From: Prorocentrum cordatum
Lineage: Eukaryota > Sar > Dinophyceae > Prorocentrales > Prorocentraceae
Assembly: GCA_963575745.1 (NCBI GenBank)
Contig: CAUYUJ010014615.1
Span: 658,980-722,979, forward strand
Direction: 5' to 3'
DNA length: 64,000 nucleotides
The translations under genes were made by a program, and so were the position numbers. Positions 10,993 through 22,793 of this stretch are shown piece by piece. How positions within the stretch are numbered: the first letter of the stretch is position 1; every line of letters begins with the position of its first letter. The notes below the pieces were generated by a model. That model searched no databases, was not told the DNA's origin, and was given only the letters and a program-made list of their open reading frames with translations.

Positions 10993-11158
10993 CACCAACA
11001 CCAACACAGGGGGTTCGCCTCCACAGGGTGAAGGTGATCCTCGAATTCCGCGTTGGTGGTAATATTTCGGCCACCTTGAAAGCCAGAATATTACCACCAT
11101 CACCGAGATCGGGATCTTCTTCCCTCGGTGGAGGCACGCCGCCGATATTGGTGTTGAT
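10993..11158. mobile_element. Foldback element (family G), arms of about 70 nt
   Basis: The left arm starts ACCAACACCAACACAGG and reaches GGTGGTAATATT near 11062. The right arm starts AATATTACCACC near 11087 and ends ATATTGGTGTTGATGT. The arms pair imperfectly, at roughly three of four positions. It sits between two short open minus-strand frames, so it could be intronic, but no target duplication was found. Confidence 0.6.
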
Positions 11159-11299
11159 GTCAACCTCGAGGCCTGCGACTTCTGGATCAGGCATCCAGCG
11201 CAGCGGTCGAAATGGATGCGGCGAGGCTCGAGCTTCTCCAGCTGTGCCCGAAGCTGGCGACTGCTAGCCCTTCTGATCGGGTCGAAGTCCACAGGAGCA

Positions 11300-11510
11300 G
11301 GGGAGCCTATAATCGAATGGATAAGTCGGATCGGCGACCGACATGAATCGGATCGGCGGGAAATGGGCGGCCGATTCGGGAAAAGTCGAATCGGCGGAAA
11401 TCGGCAGGCTAGTAGGTCCCTATGGAGAAATCGGAGCCCAAATTAGAATCCGAAGCCGAATCGAATCGGAATCGGAAGCCATCGAAATCAAATCCAATCG
11501 AATCGAAATG
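11300..11510. repeat. Degenerate GAATCGGAT-type repeat
   Basis: Short units of GAATCGGATCGG and variants repeat for about 200 bp. A similar but independent patch lies at 45600-45680. Confidence 0.7.
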
Positions 11511-12048
11511 AGCCCTGCAGGAGCCCCTTGCGGTCCACGCGCAGAACCTCGTCGAAGTTCAGGCGACGACGTGCGACCTGACCCTGGTGCCAGATCGGGA
11601 GGTCGTTGAACTTGCGCTTGGAGCCCCTGCCCTTGACCCGAGGGCGGAAATGCTCAGTCGTCGTGCCAGGCCCCGCTGCTTGGCCGCACCACTTGGCGGC
11701 CGTGGGCTGCGGCGGCGCCAGCGGCAGTAGCTCGTCCAGCTCTGCGTCGCCAGGCGCACGCCTGCGGGCGCACAGACAGAACACCCGGCTGACCGCCCAC
11801 GAACCCAGCTGCAGGGCGCGAAGATGGCGCGGAGACTGTGCTCCACCAGGCGCGAGGATCCCCGTCGCGCTCAGCAGCCCGAGGAACGTCGCTGTGACGG
11901 TCCACGCGGCGCCGAAGAGGTAGACGCCCGCCTGGTCCACCGCGTACATGACCCAACCCCCCGTCGGAGCTGAGCCACCCGTGGTCCTCCCGAGTGGAAA
12001 ACGCCGATGGGAAGCCCCCCATCGCCTCGAAAGCCCCGCCGCCGACAT
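11488..12048 (-). other. Possible exon with one membrane segment, unrecognised
   Basis: The open minus-strand frame has a hydrophobic stretch, AGVYLFGAAWTVTATFLGLL, that could span a membrane, followed by a basic, polar C-terminus (RGSKRKFNDLPIWHQGQVA). It has mixed residues rather than repeats, which is unusual here. The first part has no matching family and the end runs into the GAATCGG repeat. From 12050 to 12660 the sequence is GC-rich and no gene is recognised. Confidence 0.25.
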
Positions 12049-12699
12049 CCTCGGACATCCAGAAAGTCCAGTTGCCCTCGGATTTCCAACTTAGGACCCA
12101 GACGCCCCATCTCACGATCCAAGAGGTCTTAGATTCACGGGATCCTGGGCCTGTCTGGTTGAGCCCCCCACCCGGCGGCCCAGCTGGCGGAACAGTGTGC
12201 ACGCCTGGCGGAGCATCGCCTGGGCCCTGGGGGGGCCCGCTATCGTCGCCGCAGTAGACGGAGTGCGCGTAGGGCTTTTCCAGCTGGGAGCGGACCAAGC
12301 GCATGCCTGGGAGGCTCCAGGCTGCGCCGCGGGGGAGGGCCCTCGCAAGCAGCCCAGCCGCCAGCCAGGCGCGCGGTGCCCGAGGCCGGGCGCCGCGCGG
12401 GGGTGCCTCGCGGCCAGCGTGGGCGAGGGCCGCGAGGCATCCCGCTGCCCGACCGCCCGGCCCCCTCGCTTGGGCAGCCGCCCTGCGGCTGGCGGGGGAT
12501 GGCGCCGCCTGGCGCCCAGCTGCCAGCCCGCCCAGGCCACCGCGCCGCGCCCAGGCCTTTGGGCCACCTGAGGCCGGTCCCCAGCTTGGCCCAGAAAAGC
12601 TACGAGCCACGTACGTGGGTGAGGCAGGAGAGGGAGGCCCGCGCAGAACTGGGGGCCAGTGAATTCATGGAATTTGGGAGGGGGAGGGCGGAAGGACTG

Positions 12700-13745
12700 C
12701 AGCGCCTAGGAGAACAGTAGGAGTGCGAGCAGCAGCACGGGCGCTAGCAGCGTGACTTCGATGGGCAGTGCGGTTGCGAGCGGCAGCGCAAGTCTTACCA
12801 GCACGACTGGGACCAGCAGCGCGTCGGCGAGCGGTGTTATGGCGATCACATTGGGTGCAATACAACAGTCTGGTGTTGGGGGCTCTGTGCCACTTGGGGG
12901 GTGGGGACTTTGAGCCACGGGAGGACGGCGGCCTCTTGAAGTGCTTCTCCGGGGGAGTGGGAGCGAGGTGCTCGACGGGGGCGTGACGCAACGAGGTGGT
13001 GGCAGCTGCGGTGTGACTCCCCGCCTGTGGAACCCCCCTCTCTTTTTGCGTGGGCCCCCCTTGGCAGGGTTGGGAGGAGTCGGGGCCCGAGCCACCATAG
13101 GGCTCGGCAGCGGACTGAAGGCATCAGCCACCACAGGGCGATGTCCCCCGACCGCGCTGAAGGCCACCATGGGGCTTCCACCAGCGACCATGTGGCGCGA
13201 GGACGGATGCGAGGGGATTCGCACAACTCATTGGCCTCAACGGAATCAGCAGCACCACGGCGACCTGGAGAAACGTGACAACTGTCACAAACACGACTTG
13301 GGCCAGCACTGCGTCGTTGAGCAGCGCGGGCGCGAACGGCACAACCAGTTGGAACCAGCATCACCATTGTTACCACTGTTGCCAGCACGACTGGGGCTAG
13401 AAACGCGGCGCTGTGCAGCATGAATGCGCGTAGAAGTACGGGCGTTACCATCACGACCGGGGCAGCAGCAGCACGACGACGTGGAGCACACCAGCACGAC
13501 TGGGACTGTGACTTGGGGGTGGGAACTCTGAACCACCGCGCGCGGGCGCGGCGGCGGCGCGGCGGTGGCACGGCGCGCGGGCGCCCCGCGGGGCGCGGCC
13601 GCTGCAGCGGGCGGCGGGGGTGGCCGTGCAGGCGAGTGCTGAACCCGATGTGCTCATCCGAGGTCCCCATGGGTGCCCCGAGGCGCCTGGAGGCCTCCAC
13701 AGGCTCGAGAGCGCCAGGAGGGGCGGCCCGCTCACCCACCTTCCC
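12700..13745. repeat. Degenerate repeat region with CCAGCACGACTGGGAC units
   Basis: Variants of CAGCACGACTGGGACCAGCA recur near 12795, 13383, 13490 and elsewhere. A CACTTGGGGGTGGGGACTTTGAGCCACC-like block occurs near 12890 and again near 13510, and CCACCATGGGGCT units tandemly repeat near 13090-13200. No gene is supported. Confidence 0.5.
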
Positions 13746-14001
13746 ACTGTAGAGTAGGTGCGAAGTCCCTGTTGGCGGGACGGGGTGGGCACTGAAAGGC
13801 ACCATAGGCCTTTCAAACACCAAAGGTGGTGGGCGCCACAGTCCTATCGCAACCGACGGAGCTACACTATATGTCCTTCACCCTATATGACTCCATTCAA
13901 CAGTCATTGTGCTCTTCAAACTGGTATTTCAGCCTCTCTCCCAACGCTTCTGCCAAACATCTTATCGGATGAGATCGGCCAGGTCGAAATGGGCCCTGAA
14001 C

Positions 14002-14063
<62 letters not shown>

Positions 14064-14107
14064 CCGCGACGAACGACGGCGACGACGACGACGACGACCC
14101 GCGACGA

Positions 14108-14154
<47 letters not shown>

Positions 14155-14155
14155 C
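14002..14155. repeat. (GAC)n microsatellite with CCGCGACGAACGACGG interruptions
   Basis: Near-perfect GAC triplets are interrupted twice by the same 16-bp block, so part of the array was duplicated as a unit. Confidence 0.9.
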
Positions 14156-14289
14156 CGCGACGGACAGCGGGGCCGCCTGGGTCGGCCTCGGCCACCGCGC
14201 GGCGCGGCCGCCGCGGGCGCCTGGGGCTCCGCGGGGCGGCATGTCCCTCGCGGGGCGGGTCGGCGCCGGGCCGGGCCGGGGGCTGGGGC

Positions 14290-14438
14290 CAGGTCGGGCG
14301 CGTCCCCCTGCAGGCGGATTTAGGACGAAAAGCAGAACAAAGAGTCCAAAGATGCTCAGCAATGGCCAAGCATATGCTTTGTGCATCGTCCCCTGACTAT
14401 TTTGCGGCTATTTTTGAATGTTCCTTTGCCCGACTTCA
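14290..14438 (+). mobile_element. Family A foldback element, perfect 9-bp target duplication
   Basis: GGCTGGGGC flanks both ends exactly (14281-14289 and 14439-14447). The left end is CAGGTCGGGCGCGTCC and the right end is TTGCCCGACTTCA. Length is 149 bp. Confidence 0.9.
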
Positions 14439-14449
14439 GGCTGGGGCTC

Positions 14450-14794
14450 GCCGGGGCGGATCGGGCGCCAGCCGCACCGGGCGGACATCTTACTGGGGCC
14501 CCCCAGTCCGAGCAGATGGGGCCAAAGGGTCGCGCCGCATCGGCGATACATCGCCGGTGCACCTGCGATGCACCGGCGGCGTCGGCGATGAATCGGCGAC
14601 GTCGGCGTGGAGAAAATAGGGCCCCACATCGAGTCTCGTCGCCGATGCAACGGCGATGCGGTGGCGGCGCGGTGCGATCCTCCGACCCCAACCGCTCTAA
14701 CCCCCTTTGGAGGGACCTGCACTCTAGGACAAGTTATGGCAGGCTCGTGTCGTGGCGATCCTGGCGTTGGTTTATGACACCGCGCGGAACATCG

Positions 14795-14795
<1 letters not shown>
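14450..14795. repeat. GC-rich stretch with GGCGATGAATCGGCGAC units and a dispersed duplicate
   Basis: 14535-14670 holds short palindromic units such as CGGCGATACATCGCCG and TCGTCGCCGATGC, also seen near 24300-24430. 14735-14795 is a diverged third copy of a segment duplicated at 50540 and 53560 (TGGTTTNTGANACCGCGNGGA pattern). No gene seen. Confidence 0.55.
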
Positions 14796-14873
<78 letters not shown>

Positions 14874-15008
14874 TATCATCATTACCATCATCATCTGCAG
14901 CAGCATCAGCATCATCAGCATCAGCATCAGCACCAGCATCATAATCATCAGCATCAGCATCAGCATCATCATCATCAGCATCAGCACAATTATCATAATC
15001 TTAATCAC

Positions 15009-15059
<51 letters not shown>

Positions 15060-15143
15060 AATCATCATCATCTGCAGCAGCATCAGCAGCATCAGCAGCA
15101 TCAGCATCAGCATCAGCACCAGCATCATCATCATCAGCATCAG

Positions 15144-15178
<35 letters not shown>

Positions 15179-15292
15179 GCATCAGCATCAGCATCATCAT
15201 CATAATCTTAATCACCATCATCATCAGCAGCATCATCATCGTCAGCATCACCAGAATCATCATAATCATCATCTTCGTCCTCATCTTCGTCC

Positions 15293-15324
<32 letters not shown>

Positions 15325-15510
15325 GTCATCAGCATCATCATCATAATCATCATCACCATCATCAGCAGCATCCTCGTTAGCATCATCAACATCATCATCA
15401 TCGTCACCATCATCATCATCAGTGTCATCCACGTCATCCTTATCATCATCTTCACCATCACCATCATCATCATCATCATCATCAGCATCATCATCATCAT
15501 CGTCATCATT

Positions 15511-15548
<38 letters not shown>

Positions 15549-15894
15549 AGTCCTCATCGTGACCATCATCATCACAATGAGCATCAGCATCAGCATCATC
15601 AGAATCCTCATCATCAGCAGCAGCATCGTCCTCATCACCATCGGCAGCAGCAGCATACTCACCACCGAAATATAACCATTCTGATCATCAGCAGCATCAT
15701 CATCGTCAGCATCATCAGCATCACCTCCAACATCAATCGTCGGTCACTACCGTCATCATAATTATTTTCATCATCATCAGAATCATCAACCTCATCATCA
15801 TCATCATCGTCATCATCAGCATCACCATCATCATCATCAGCATCAACATCATCAGCAGCATTACCATTATCAGCATCATCACCACCACCACCGC

Positions 15895-15957
<63 letters not shown>

Positions 15958-16334
15958 GGTCATCATCATCAGCATCAGCATCAGCATCATAATTACCCTG
16001 GTCATCATCATCAACATCATCACCATCATCATGATCAACATCAACATCAACATATTAATCATGTTCATCATCATGTGCATCAACATCACTATGCGTATTG
16101 TCATGGTCGTCATCATCATCATGATCAGCGGCAGCATCATCATCATCAGCATCATCAGCATCATATTTAGCAGCATCATCATCATCATCATCGTCATTGC
16201 CATCGTCACCATCAACAGCAGTAGCATCAGCAGCAGCAGCAACAGCAGCAGCATCGTCCTCATCATCATCGGCAGCAACAGCATACTCACCAACAGCATC
16301 ATCATCAGCAGCAGCATCATCAGCAATCATCATC

Positions 16335-16388
<54 letters not shown>

Positions 16389-16500
16389 GTCATCATCACC
16401 ACCATCATCGATCGTCGATCATCATCATCATCAGCACCAGCATCACCATCATCGATCATCACCATCATCGTCATCACCCTCATCATCCCCTTAGTCCTCA
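14792..16500. repeat. 1.7-kb (ATC)n array with AGC/ACC variants
   Basis: CAT/ATC triplets with frequent ATCAGC hexamers, a few TTCGTCCTC runs and rare unique islands (15650-15740). Long Ile, Met and Asp/Ala-rich open frames over it are consequences of the repeat, not genes. Confidence 0.95.
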
Positions 16501-17291
16501 TCATCCGTATCACGACTCCCCCAAGCCTGGAAACACAAGGTGTCACACGCGACGGCCCCCTGTGACCCTTCGAACAGTCGCCACCCAGAATGCTGGGCTG
16601 GCACGGCGGCAGGACCTGCCGCAGGCAGCTGGATATTCTGCATCACGCATACATATTTGACCAGATCGGGCACCTCGGATGCAACGGTTCGTGTAATCAA
16701 ACACCGCGAGGGCACCCGTGGGGTAGTCAAAAACTGCGAGGGTACCTCTGGGATGGCTACACCCGGCCGCACACACACACACACACACACACCGACGGGA
16801 GTCAGCAACCGCAGGTCTCGACGCCTGCTCAACCCCGCGAGTCTCAGAAGGGCGGCTTGAGCTCCTGACTCGGACCCAGGCCCGAACACGGAGGAGGAGG
16901 AGGGCGAGGTGACCGCACAGTCAAAACACGCACAGAGCAAAGCAGACAGCAACACCACAAACCTGGCCATCGCTCGGACGTCCATCCCCTGTGCTTTCTG
17001 TCGGTTGCGTGCGTGGCTTTCTCGCCAAGTGATCAAAAGGATGCTCCTCGATGGTCCTCGCCGAATGAAGAATGCCCACGCCCGAGCGACGCCACGAAGC
17101 AGACCGCAGAGCACCCGAACGGTAACAGAGGTGCAGAGGCGAGTCGAGGAGCAGGATGTCGGCTACAGGCGGCCGGGGTGAGGGCACCGCCGTCTGCACC
17201 GTCGCGAATTTGCACCCAGGATCGTGGCCGGCCAGGCAAGAAATGCGGCTGGCCCTGCGGCGAGGGTGCGGTTCCTGCATCAATCGTTGAG
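16500..17291. repeat. Non-genic stretch with a (CA)n tract and one copy of a dispersed 140-bp repeat
   Basis: A CA dinucleotide tract lies at 16772-16791. The segment 16960-17110 resembles 21905-22055 throughout: GGCCATC, CGTGCG, a TTTCGC block, GATGCTNCTCGANGGTCCTCGCCG, then CCGAGCGA. The minus-strand open frame with a signal-peptide-like start lies inside this repeat and was not accepted as a gene. Confidence 0.5.
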
Positions 17292-17451
17292 TTGAGTCGG
17301 GCCTGTCCCTCTAGAGGGGGAATAATCAAAAACAGTCCAAAAGTAATATCTGGGGATTCTTTTTAGTATTTCCGAGCATTTGGGAGGCATTTTTTTTGAG
17401 GATCTTCAATTTGTCGCCCAAAATCCCCTGTAGGGGGACAGGCCCTACCTA
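17292..17451 (-). mobile_element. Family A foldback element, near-perfect 9-bp target duplication
   Basis: This copy lies in the opposite sense to most others. ATCGTTGAG (17283-17291) and ATCATTGAG (17452-17460) flank it, matching at 8 of 9. The ends are TTGAGTCGGGCCTGTCC and GGACAGGCCCTACCTA. Confidence 0.85.
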
Positions 17452-17609
17452 ATCATTGAGGAAGGATCGGGCGAACCGGCCGGCGAACGGGGCGGGCGGG
17501 GGCTCTCCCCGCCCCCACCCCCGTGGGGCTCCTCCGTGGCCCTCTGGGCACCACCCACTGGAGCCCCCCGAGCGAAGCGCCACGAGGAGGAGAACCAAAC
17601 ATCTGCACG

Positions 17610-18000
17610 CCGTCTCGGGGGTCGGGGGCGCGCAGACACAGATCAGCGACCCGTGGATTTTTGGCGCGTGGTTGCTAAGTCCCCTGCCCCAAGAGTGCGG
17701 CCGGTGCCGCCTCGCTCGGCGGCGGACATCCGCGAACTCCTGTGGAAACAGGGCCCGTCGCAAATCCAAGCCCCCTTAATCTTGTGGATGCCATGATAAT
17801 GGACACTCTAACAATCCTATCATTGAATTAAAGATGTGTTCAAAATGCGTAAAACATGTTCTAAACATGCTTCCAGCATGTTTTTCTTTACAGATTTGAA
17901 CCATGTTTGGAAAATCTTCTAGACATCTGGAAATTACTTGGCAGCATGCTTCCTCTCCATTGATCGTCCTCCACCACCTTAACCCATGTTTGCGATCGCC
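17610..18000. repeat. Dispersed repeats, including one copy of a 200-bp AT-rich element
   Basis: 17783-17990 matches 33611-33811 along its length: TTGTGGATGCCA, AATGGACAC, CTAACA, CCTATCAT, TCTAGACATCTG, CATGCTTCCTCTCCA and TGATCGTCCTCCAC. The preceding block (17640-17770) resembles 31790-31950. From 18000 to 19030 the sequence is GC-rich with no recognised gene. Confidence 0.65.
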
Positions 18001-19059
18001 TGAGGGGAGGAGAACCAGAAATCTGCACACCATCTCGGGGGGGCCCCCCGCCGCGCGCAGCGCCTCGCGCCGCCCCCCGGGCCCCCATGCGGCGCGCGCG
18101 GTGGGCGCGGCGCGGCGGGCCCAGTGGCCGGAGCCAGCAGGGGGCTGCAGGCCACGCGCCCTCGCGCCGCGGGAGTGCAGCAGCAGGGCGCGCGGGGGCC
18201 CAGGGGGCGGAGGCCATCCCCTGGAGACGGCCCGCAGCCGCTGCCAAGGAGCCCCGCGCACAGTCAAGCCGTATGGTGAGGACGCACCGTGAGGATGCAA
18301 GGGCCTGGGAAGGCCACGTCGACACGCTGAGAGCGGGGCGCGGCCAGCGCAAGCGGCCAAGGATGGGCCGAAGGGGGAGTATGCGAGGGTAACCTTGGAA
18401 AGCCGCTCATCCTTGCAATGCGGGTTGACTGTATGCAAGAGAGCGTGGGCTCCACATCCTGCCCAACGCCCCCAAGGGGCGCCGCCAGCCTGCGGGGCCG
18501 CAGCCCTCTGGCCCAGACCCGAGTAAAAAACTGACTCGTGCGCTAAGAGATCTGACGTTCCCTTAACACACCAGGCAACCCCATGCCGAAGTAGTGCTCG
18601 TGGCAAGGCGTTCGTGGCGATACCGAGCAGCACAGTTAACCAGAAGCTCCCAAGATGGTGGCCAGGCAACCACCGCGTCCATGGATCCTAGGACCGCCAA
18701 GAGACCCAAACAAAAACCACACCGAAACAAATCATGAGTCCAACTAAACCCGCCGACCCCCGCTTGCCAAGGGTAGGAAGGCGTGTGAGATGATCTGGTG
18801 TCCCCCTTCCCCTTTCCCCCTCCCGTGGGAGCTCAAAGCGTATTACAGGGGGGGAGGTCAGGGGGTAGAGGGAGCAATCCCCGCAAACTGGTACCAATGC
18901 CAGCCGCCTGGGGCCAATCCCGGCTGCGTGTGGTTGAGACTAGGGCCAATCCTGGCTGCTCTTATGTAAGAACTATTCCTCTTCTTATATTTTCACAAGC
19001 CTGGGCGGGGGTAACCCCCCCCCTCCAAAACCGGACTCCCAGAATCTGGGGCTTTGGGA

Positions 19060-19545
19060 CCCTCCGGACGGGCCTCGAAGCGGCCCCCCCGGGCCTCGCA
19101 GGGCGGTTTGCCAAGCCTTCCCAGCACACCTAGGGCGATCAGGGGGGTCATTGGAGACGTCCCAGAGACCCCCAAGACAGCACAAGAGCGCTCCAAGAGT
19201 GAGCGACGTGACCTCAAGATGGCCCAAGAGGCCTCCATGACGGCCCCAAAGAGGCCTACAAGAGCACTCCCAAGAAGGCCCACAGAGGCAAAAATTATTG
19301 ATCTTCTGCTGGTTTTCGGTGAATTTTGGGGAAATCCTCTTTCCGGCTTCCCGGCGCTCCAATACGGCGGTCTTCTGGGCGTCCGAAGCCGCCTGGGAGG
19401 CTCCAAAATCGCCCCACAACCATCCGAAAGGGCTTCCAGGCAATCCAAGAGAGCCCCAAAACGGCACAACACGGGTCCAAGATGGCCCTCAGAAAGCCCC
19501 ATGGCGGTCCAAGATGGCCCCAAGACACCCTCCGAAGCATTCTAA
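19060..19545. repeat. Degenerate AAGACGGCCCAAGAGG minisatellite, array 1
   Basis: Units like CAAGATGGCCCAAGAGGCC recur; the minus frame reads as LGxSWGLLG-type repeats. Within it, 19290-19375 (CAAAATTATTGATC, GGTTTTCGGT, TTCCGGCTTCCCGGCGCTCC) also occurs in array 4 at 51460-51540, so the two arrays share a non-repetitive island. Confidence 0.7.
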
Positions 19546-19810
19546 ATCGTGACGCGGTCGTTCAAGGAGACCGCGGTTGGAGGCAGGGTGGCCCGAGGAA
19601 GCCCCCGGAGGCCCCCAGAATACGCCCAGGAGGCCTCCAGAAGGCCTTAAGAGAGCCTGAAACAACTTACGAATAACATTATCATAGCGGCGATGCCGGA
19701 AAAAGGCAACAAGGAGTTATCGCTAAATTGTCGGCTTCACCTTCCTGCGATTCCGCCTGCATACCAAATTTCAAGGACCAAGGTGCATGGCGCGAAGCGC
19801 CACTGCAGCC

Positions 19811-19813
<3 letters not shown>

Positions 19814-19851
<38 letters not shown>

Positions 19852-19881
19852 CATACATACATACATACATACATACATACA

Positions 19882-19912
<31 letters not shown>

Positions 19913-19954
19913 GTATATATAGATGTGTATACATACATGTATGTGTATATACAC

Positions 19955-19985
<31 letters not shown>

Positions 19986-19996
19986 CATAGATATAC
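19814..19996. repeat. (AT)n/(ACAT)n microsatellite
   Basis: TA dinucleotides, then ACAT tetranucleotides (19846-19908), then mixed TATG/TATA. Long Tyr/Ile frames are artefacts. Confidence 0.95.
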
Positions 19997-20104
19997 ATAT
20001 ATTGCAAGCACTCCAGAACTGTATGAATATGCTGCTTTTGAGGACACTCACTCGCACTTTCCATCTTCCATCGCCGAGATTGGTCCCCGTTTTCTGCGAA
20101 TGCT

Positions 20105-20540
20105 GAGGGATCCGATGTGAATCGTGTACGGATCAGATTGGATCGTATACAAAACCTGTGTGAATTTCATAAGAAGACCGTGTCTACGATTCCTATGTGA
20201 GTCGTACACGTTCCCTATGTGAACCGTTTTTGATTCCAATGTGCATTCCTTTGTGAACCGAACACGGTTCCGGTGTAAATCGTTTACGATTCCTATGTGA
20301 ACCGTTTACAGCTCCTAATGGCATGTATCGCATACGATTCCTGTGTGAATCACATACGACTACGATGTGAATCATATACAGTCGTATGTGCAGTTTATGC
20401 GACTCCTATGCGAAGCGTATACGGTTACAGTGAGACTCGTGAGCGGCTCCTCTGTGAATCGTGTACATACCCATGCGAATCGTATACAGATCCTGAGTGC
20501 ATGTGGTCGTCTACGATTCCTGCAGGAACCGAGGTGAACT
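20105..20540. repeat. Degenerate array of a palindromic unit near GTGAATCGTATACGATTCC
   Basis: About 18 units of 20-25 bp follow the consensus TATGTGAATCGTATACGATT. The core GAATCGTATACGATTC is self-complementary. Units differ from one another at several bases. Confidence 0.8.
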
Positions 20541-20544
20541 CCAA

Positions 20545-20812
20545 AGGAACTCGAAGGAATCCTCGCAAGAGGCCCCTCAACAGTCTGTAGAGAACTTCTT
20601 AGGAAGTGCTACGTAAAACTGTCGTAAGAGTACTTCGTAAGAAGTGCGACTTGGAAAGTCTTAAGAGCACATCTTGAGAAGTACTACTTCAGAAGCCTTC
20701 TCGTTAGTTCTTAAGAAGACCTACTTAGGACGCCTTCTGAGCACTTCTTAAGAAACCTTAAGAGTACTTCTTAAGAAATAGTACTTGAGAGGATTCTAAG
20801 CCGGGATGTGCA
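20545..20812. repeat. Degenerate array of the palindromic unit AGTACTTCTTAAGAAGTACT
   Basis: It follows directly on the previous array. Repeated CTTCTTAAGAAG and GTACTTCGTAAGAAGTGC units are self-complementary around CTTAAG. Confidence 0.8.
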
Positions 20813-20879
20813 CCGATTCAGCCAGCATTGGTCCCAAACGGACCAGGCTTGGGACTAGTAAGCCAGGACTGGTCACAAT

Positions 20880-21515
20880 AGTGGGGCCGGGGGGAGGGGG
20901 CGTAAGAGCTCGCCAACGCACCCCCATGGGCCTCCGGAGTCTCCAAGAAGCCCCAAGAGTGCCCAGACAGCGCCACGACAGATGAAGAAAGGACCGAGAC
21001 GGCCCTGAAAAGCCCCACGACGACCCAATATGATTTCAAGACGGCCCAGAAGGCCCTCAAGACGGCCCAAGAGTGTTCTTAGAGGACCGCCGAGAAGGCC
21101 TCAAGAGGCAAATATCGCCCCATTCCCTTGGCAGCACGTACATTTTTAGCACGCTCGCCTTTTTCGTCTTGACATCTGAGCCCCTAAGATCGTCACAAGA
21201 CGGCCGATGAGGCCCCCAAGAGCGCTCCAAGACTGCCCAAGAGGGCCCTGAGACGGCCTCAGGGGCCCCCAAAACGGCTCAAGAGAGCTCCAAGAGGGCC
21301 ACAGAAGGGGAATACGAACTCATGTTTCGAGCCTTTCCCCCCACGATGGCCCCAAGAGCCCCCCAGAGGCCCCCGAGGCACCACCAAGAGGCCCCAAGAG
21401 GCCTCCAAGACGCCCCAAGAGGTCCCCAAAAGCCTCCCAGATGCATCCAAGAGCCCTCCAGGAGGCCACTGAGAGGCATCCCAAGAGACCCTCAGATTCA
21501 TTCAAGAGGCTCCTG
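20880..21515. repeat. Degenerate AAGACGGCCCAAGAGG minisatellite, array 2
   Basis: Units such as CCCCAAGAGGCCCCCAAGA and GACGGCCCAAGAG recur as in arrays at 19060, 25080 and 51250. A non-repetitive island lies at 21100-21190. Confidence 0.7.
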
Positions 21516-21529
21516 ACTCACAGCCTAAG

Positions 21530-21685
21530 GCGAGAAGGAGAAGGCCTTCTCAGCAGGCGGCGGAACTTCTCAGAAGCCGTCGCGCCTTCTGAGAAGTTCT
21601 CTGTGTCTTTGGGAAAGGCTCAGACAACTTCTCAGAAGGCTGGGGGGCTTCCGAGCCTTCTGAGAAGGCCCGCCCCCTTCCCACT
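21530..21685. repeat. Degenerate array of GCCTTCTCAGAAGGC palindromes
   Basis: AACTTCTCAGAAGCC, GCCTTCTGAGAAGTT and similar self-complementary units recur about seven times. 21690-22160 has no gene; it holds the second copy of the repeat at 16960. Confidence 0.75.
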
Positions 21686-22164
21686 CCCCCCCCGGGCTCG
21701 CCTTGACGTGCCTACTGTATCACGACGGCACGTTTCGCGCTATCGCGTCATGGAACACATCGCGCCGAGAGGTCTTCGCCGGTCTCCGCGTCGGGGGGCC
21801 CGCCCCCTGGAGAGGGGCAGGTCTCCAACCCAAGAGGCGATGCGCGAAGCGCGATTGCCTTCGCTCCAGCGGGGGGGCGACCTGGGGGATCCCGCTGATA
21901 AAAAGCGGCTTTGCAACTCGCCGTCGCTCGGACGGCCATCCCCCGTGCGTTTGTCGATTTCGCGCGTGCACCTTTTCGCAAGATGATCCCAGATGCTTCT
22001 CGACGGTCCTCGCCGAGGAAGACGTGCACACGTCCGAGCGAGGCCGGGGTGAGAGAAGCCCCGTTGGAGACGCGCCCGGGGAAGGCACCGGGCAGGGCAG
22101 GACCGCGCCGCAAACGTCCGAGGCCGCCCAGCAAGCGCAAGCTTTGAGGGTCGCAACGGCTTCA

Positions 22165-22440
22165 CCTCCTCCTCCTCCTCCTCCTCCTCCTCCTCCTCCT
22201 CCTCCTCTCCTCCTCCTCCTCCTCCTCCCTCCTCCTCCTCCCCCTCCCCCTCCTCCTCCTCCTCGTCCTCCCCCTCCCCCTCCGCCTCCTCCTCCCCCTC
22301 CGCCTCCTCCTTTCCTCCTCCTCCTCCTCCTCCTCCTCCTCCTCATCATCATCCTCCTCCTCCTCCTCCTCCTCCTCCTCCTCCCCCTCCTCCTTCTCCT
22401 TCTCCTTCTCCTCCCGCTCCCCCTCCCCCTCCTCCTCCCC
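22165..22440. repeat. (CTC)n array with CCCCCT and CAT variants
   Basis: Long pyrimidine triplet array; its Pro, Leu and (minus) Glu/Gly frames are artefacts. Confidence 0.95.
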
Positions 22441-22639
22441 CTGAGGGCACTGGCTGAGGAACCCCCTTTGGATGAGGAGCCCAGGGTCTGAAAGCTGGAA
22501 GGGGCGCCGCTCGAGGCTTCGCCGCGGATCTCGCCGCCGCCCCCTATCGTGCAAGGAACCGTCCAAGGTCATGGGCACGTTCCTGAACAAGCGCCCCCAC
22601 CGTATGTCGCTGCTGCAGCTGCAGTTGATCCAGGTTTGC

Positions 22640-22793
22640 GGCGAGCCCTAATCTTGGCACCACAACACCTCGTCCTGAGAACGATCTGTTAATGAACCCC
22701 TCATTGCCGTACTCTGCCAGGTGAGGCGGGTGGTCGTGATCGTATGTATAAAACAATCGTCGCAGCAGGTCGATATCCATGAAGGGGCCCTGG
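22640..22793 (-). other. Possible exon of an unrecognised gene
   Basis: After an acceptor-like TTGTGTGTTCCAG the minus strand reads GPFMDIDLLRRLFYTYDHDH, PPHLAEYGNEGFINRSF and so on to about 22660. The residue mix is protein-like and unlike the repeats around it. A second open segment lies upstream at about 23050-22930 (EEARTAGVCPNLSRTERR). No domain was recognised; a family A element separates this from the next open segment at 23224-23260. Confidence 0.35.

Noticed and set aside
14752-16660. Poly-Ile, poly-Met and Asp/Ala-rich frames
   Set aside because: They are translations of the ATC array in different frames.
16491-16985. Minus-strand ORF starting with a signal-peptide-like sequence (MARFVVLLSALLCACF)
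   Set aside because: Its start lies inside a dispersed repeat also present near 21905, and its body crosses a CA microsatellite; no domain is seen.
19054-19545. Overlapping frames on both strands reading LLGxSWGxLG or PKRPPRxPK repeats
   Set aside because: They follow a minisatellite shared by four loci; open on both strands and without a conserved frame.
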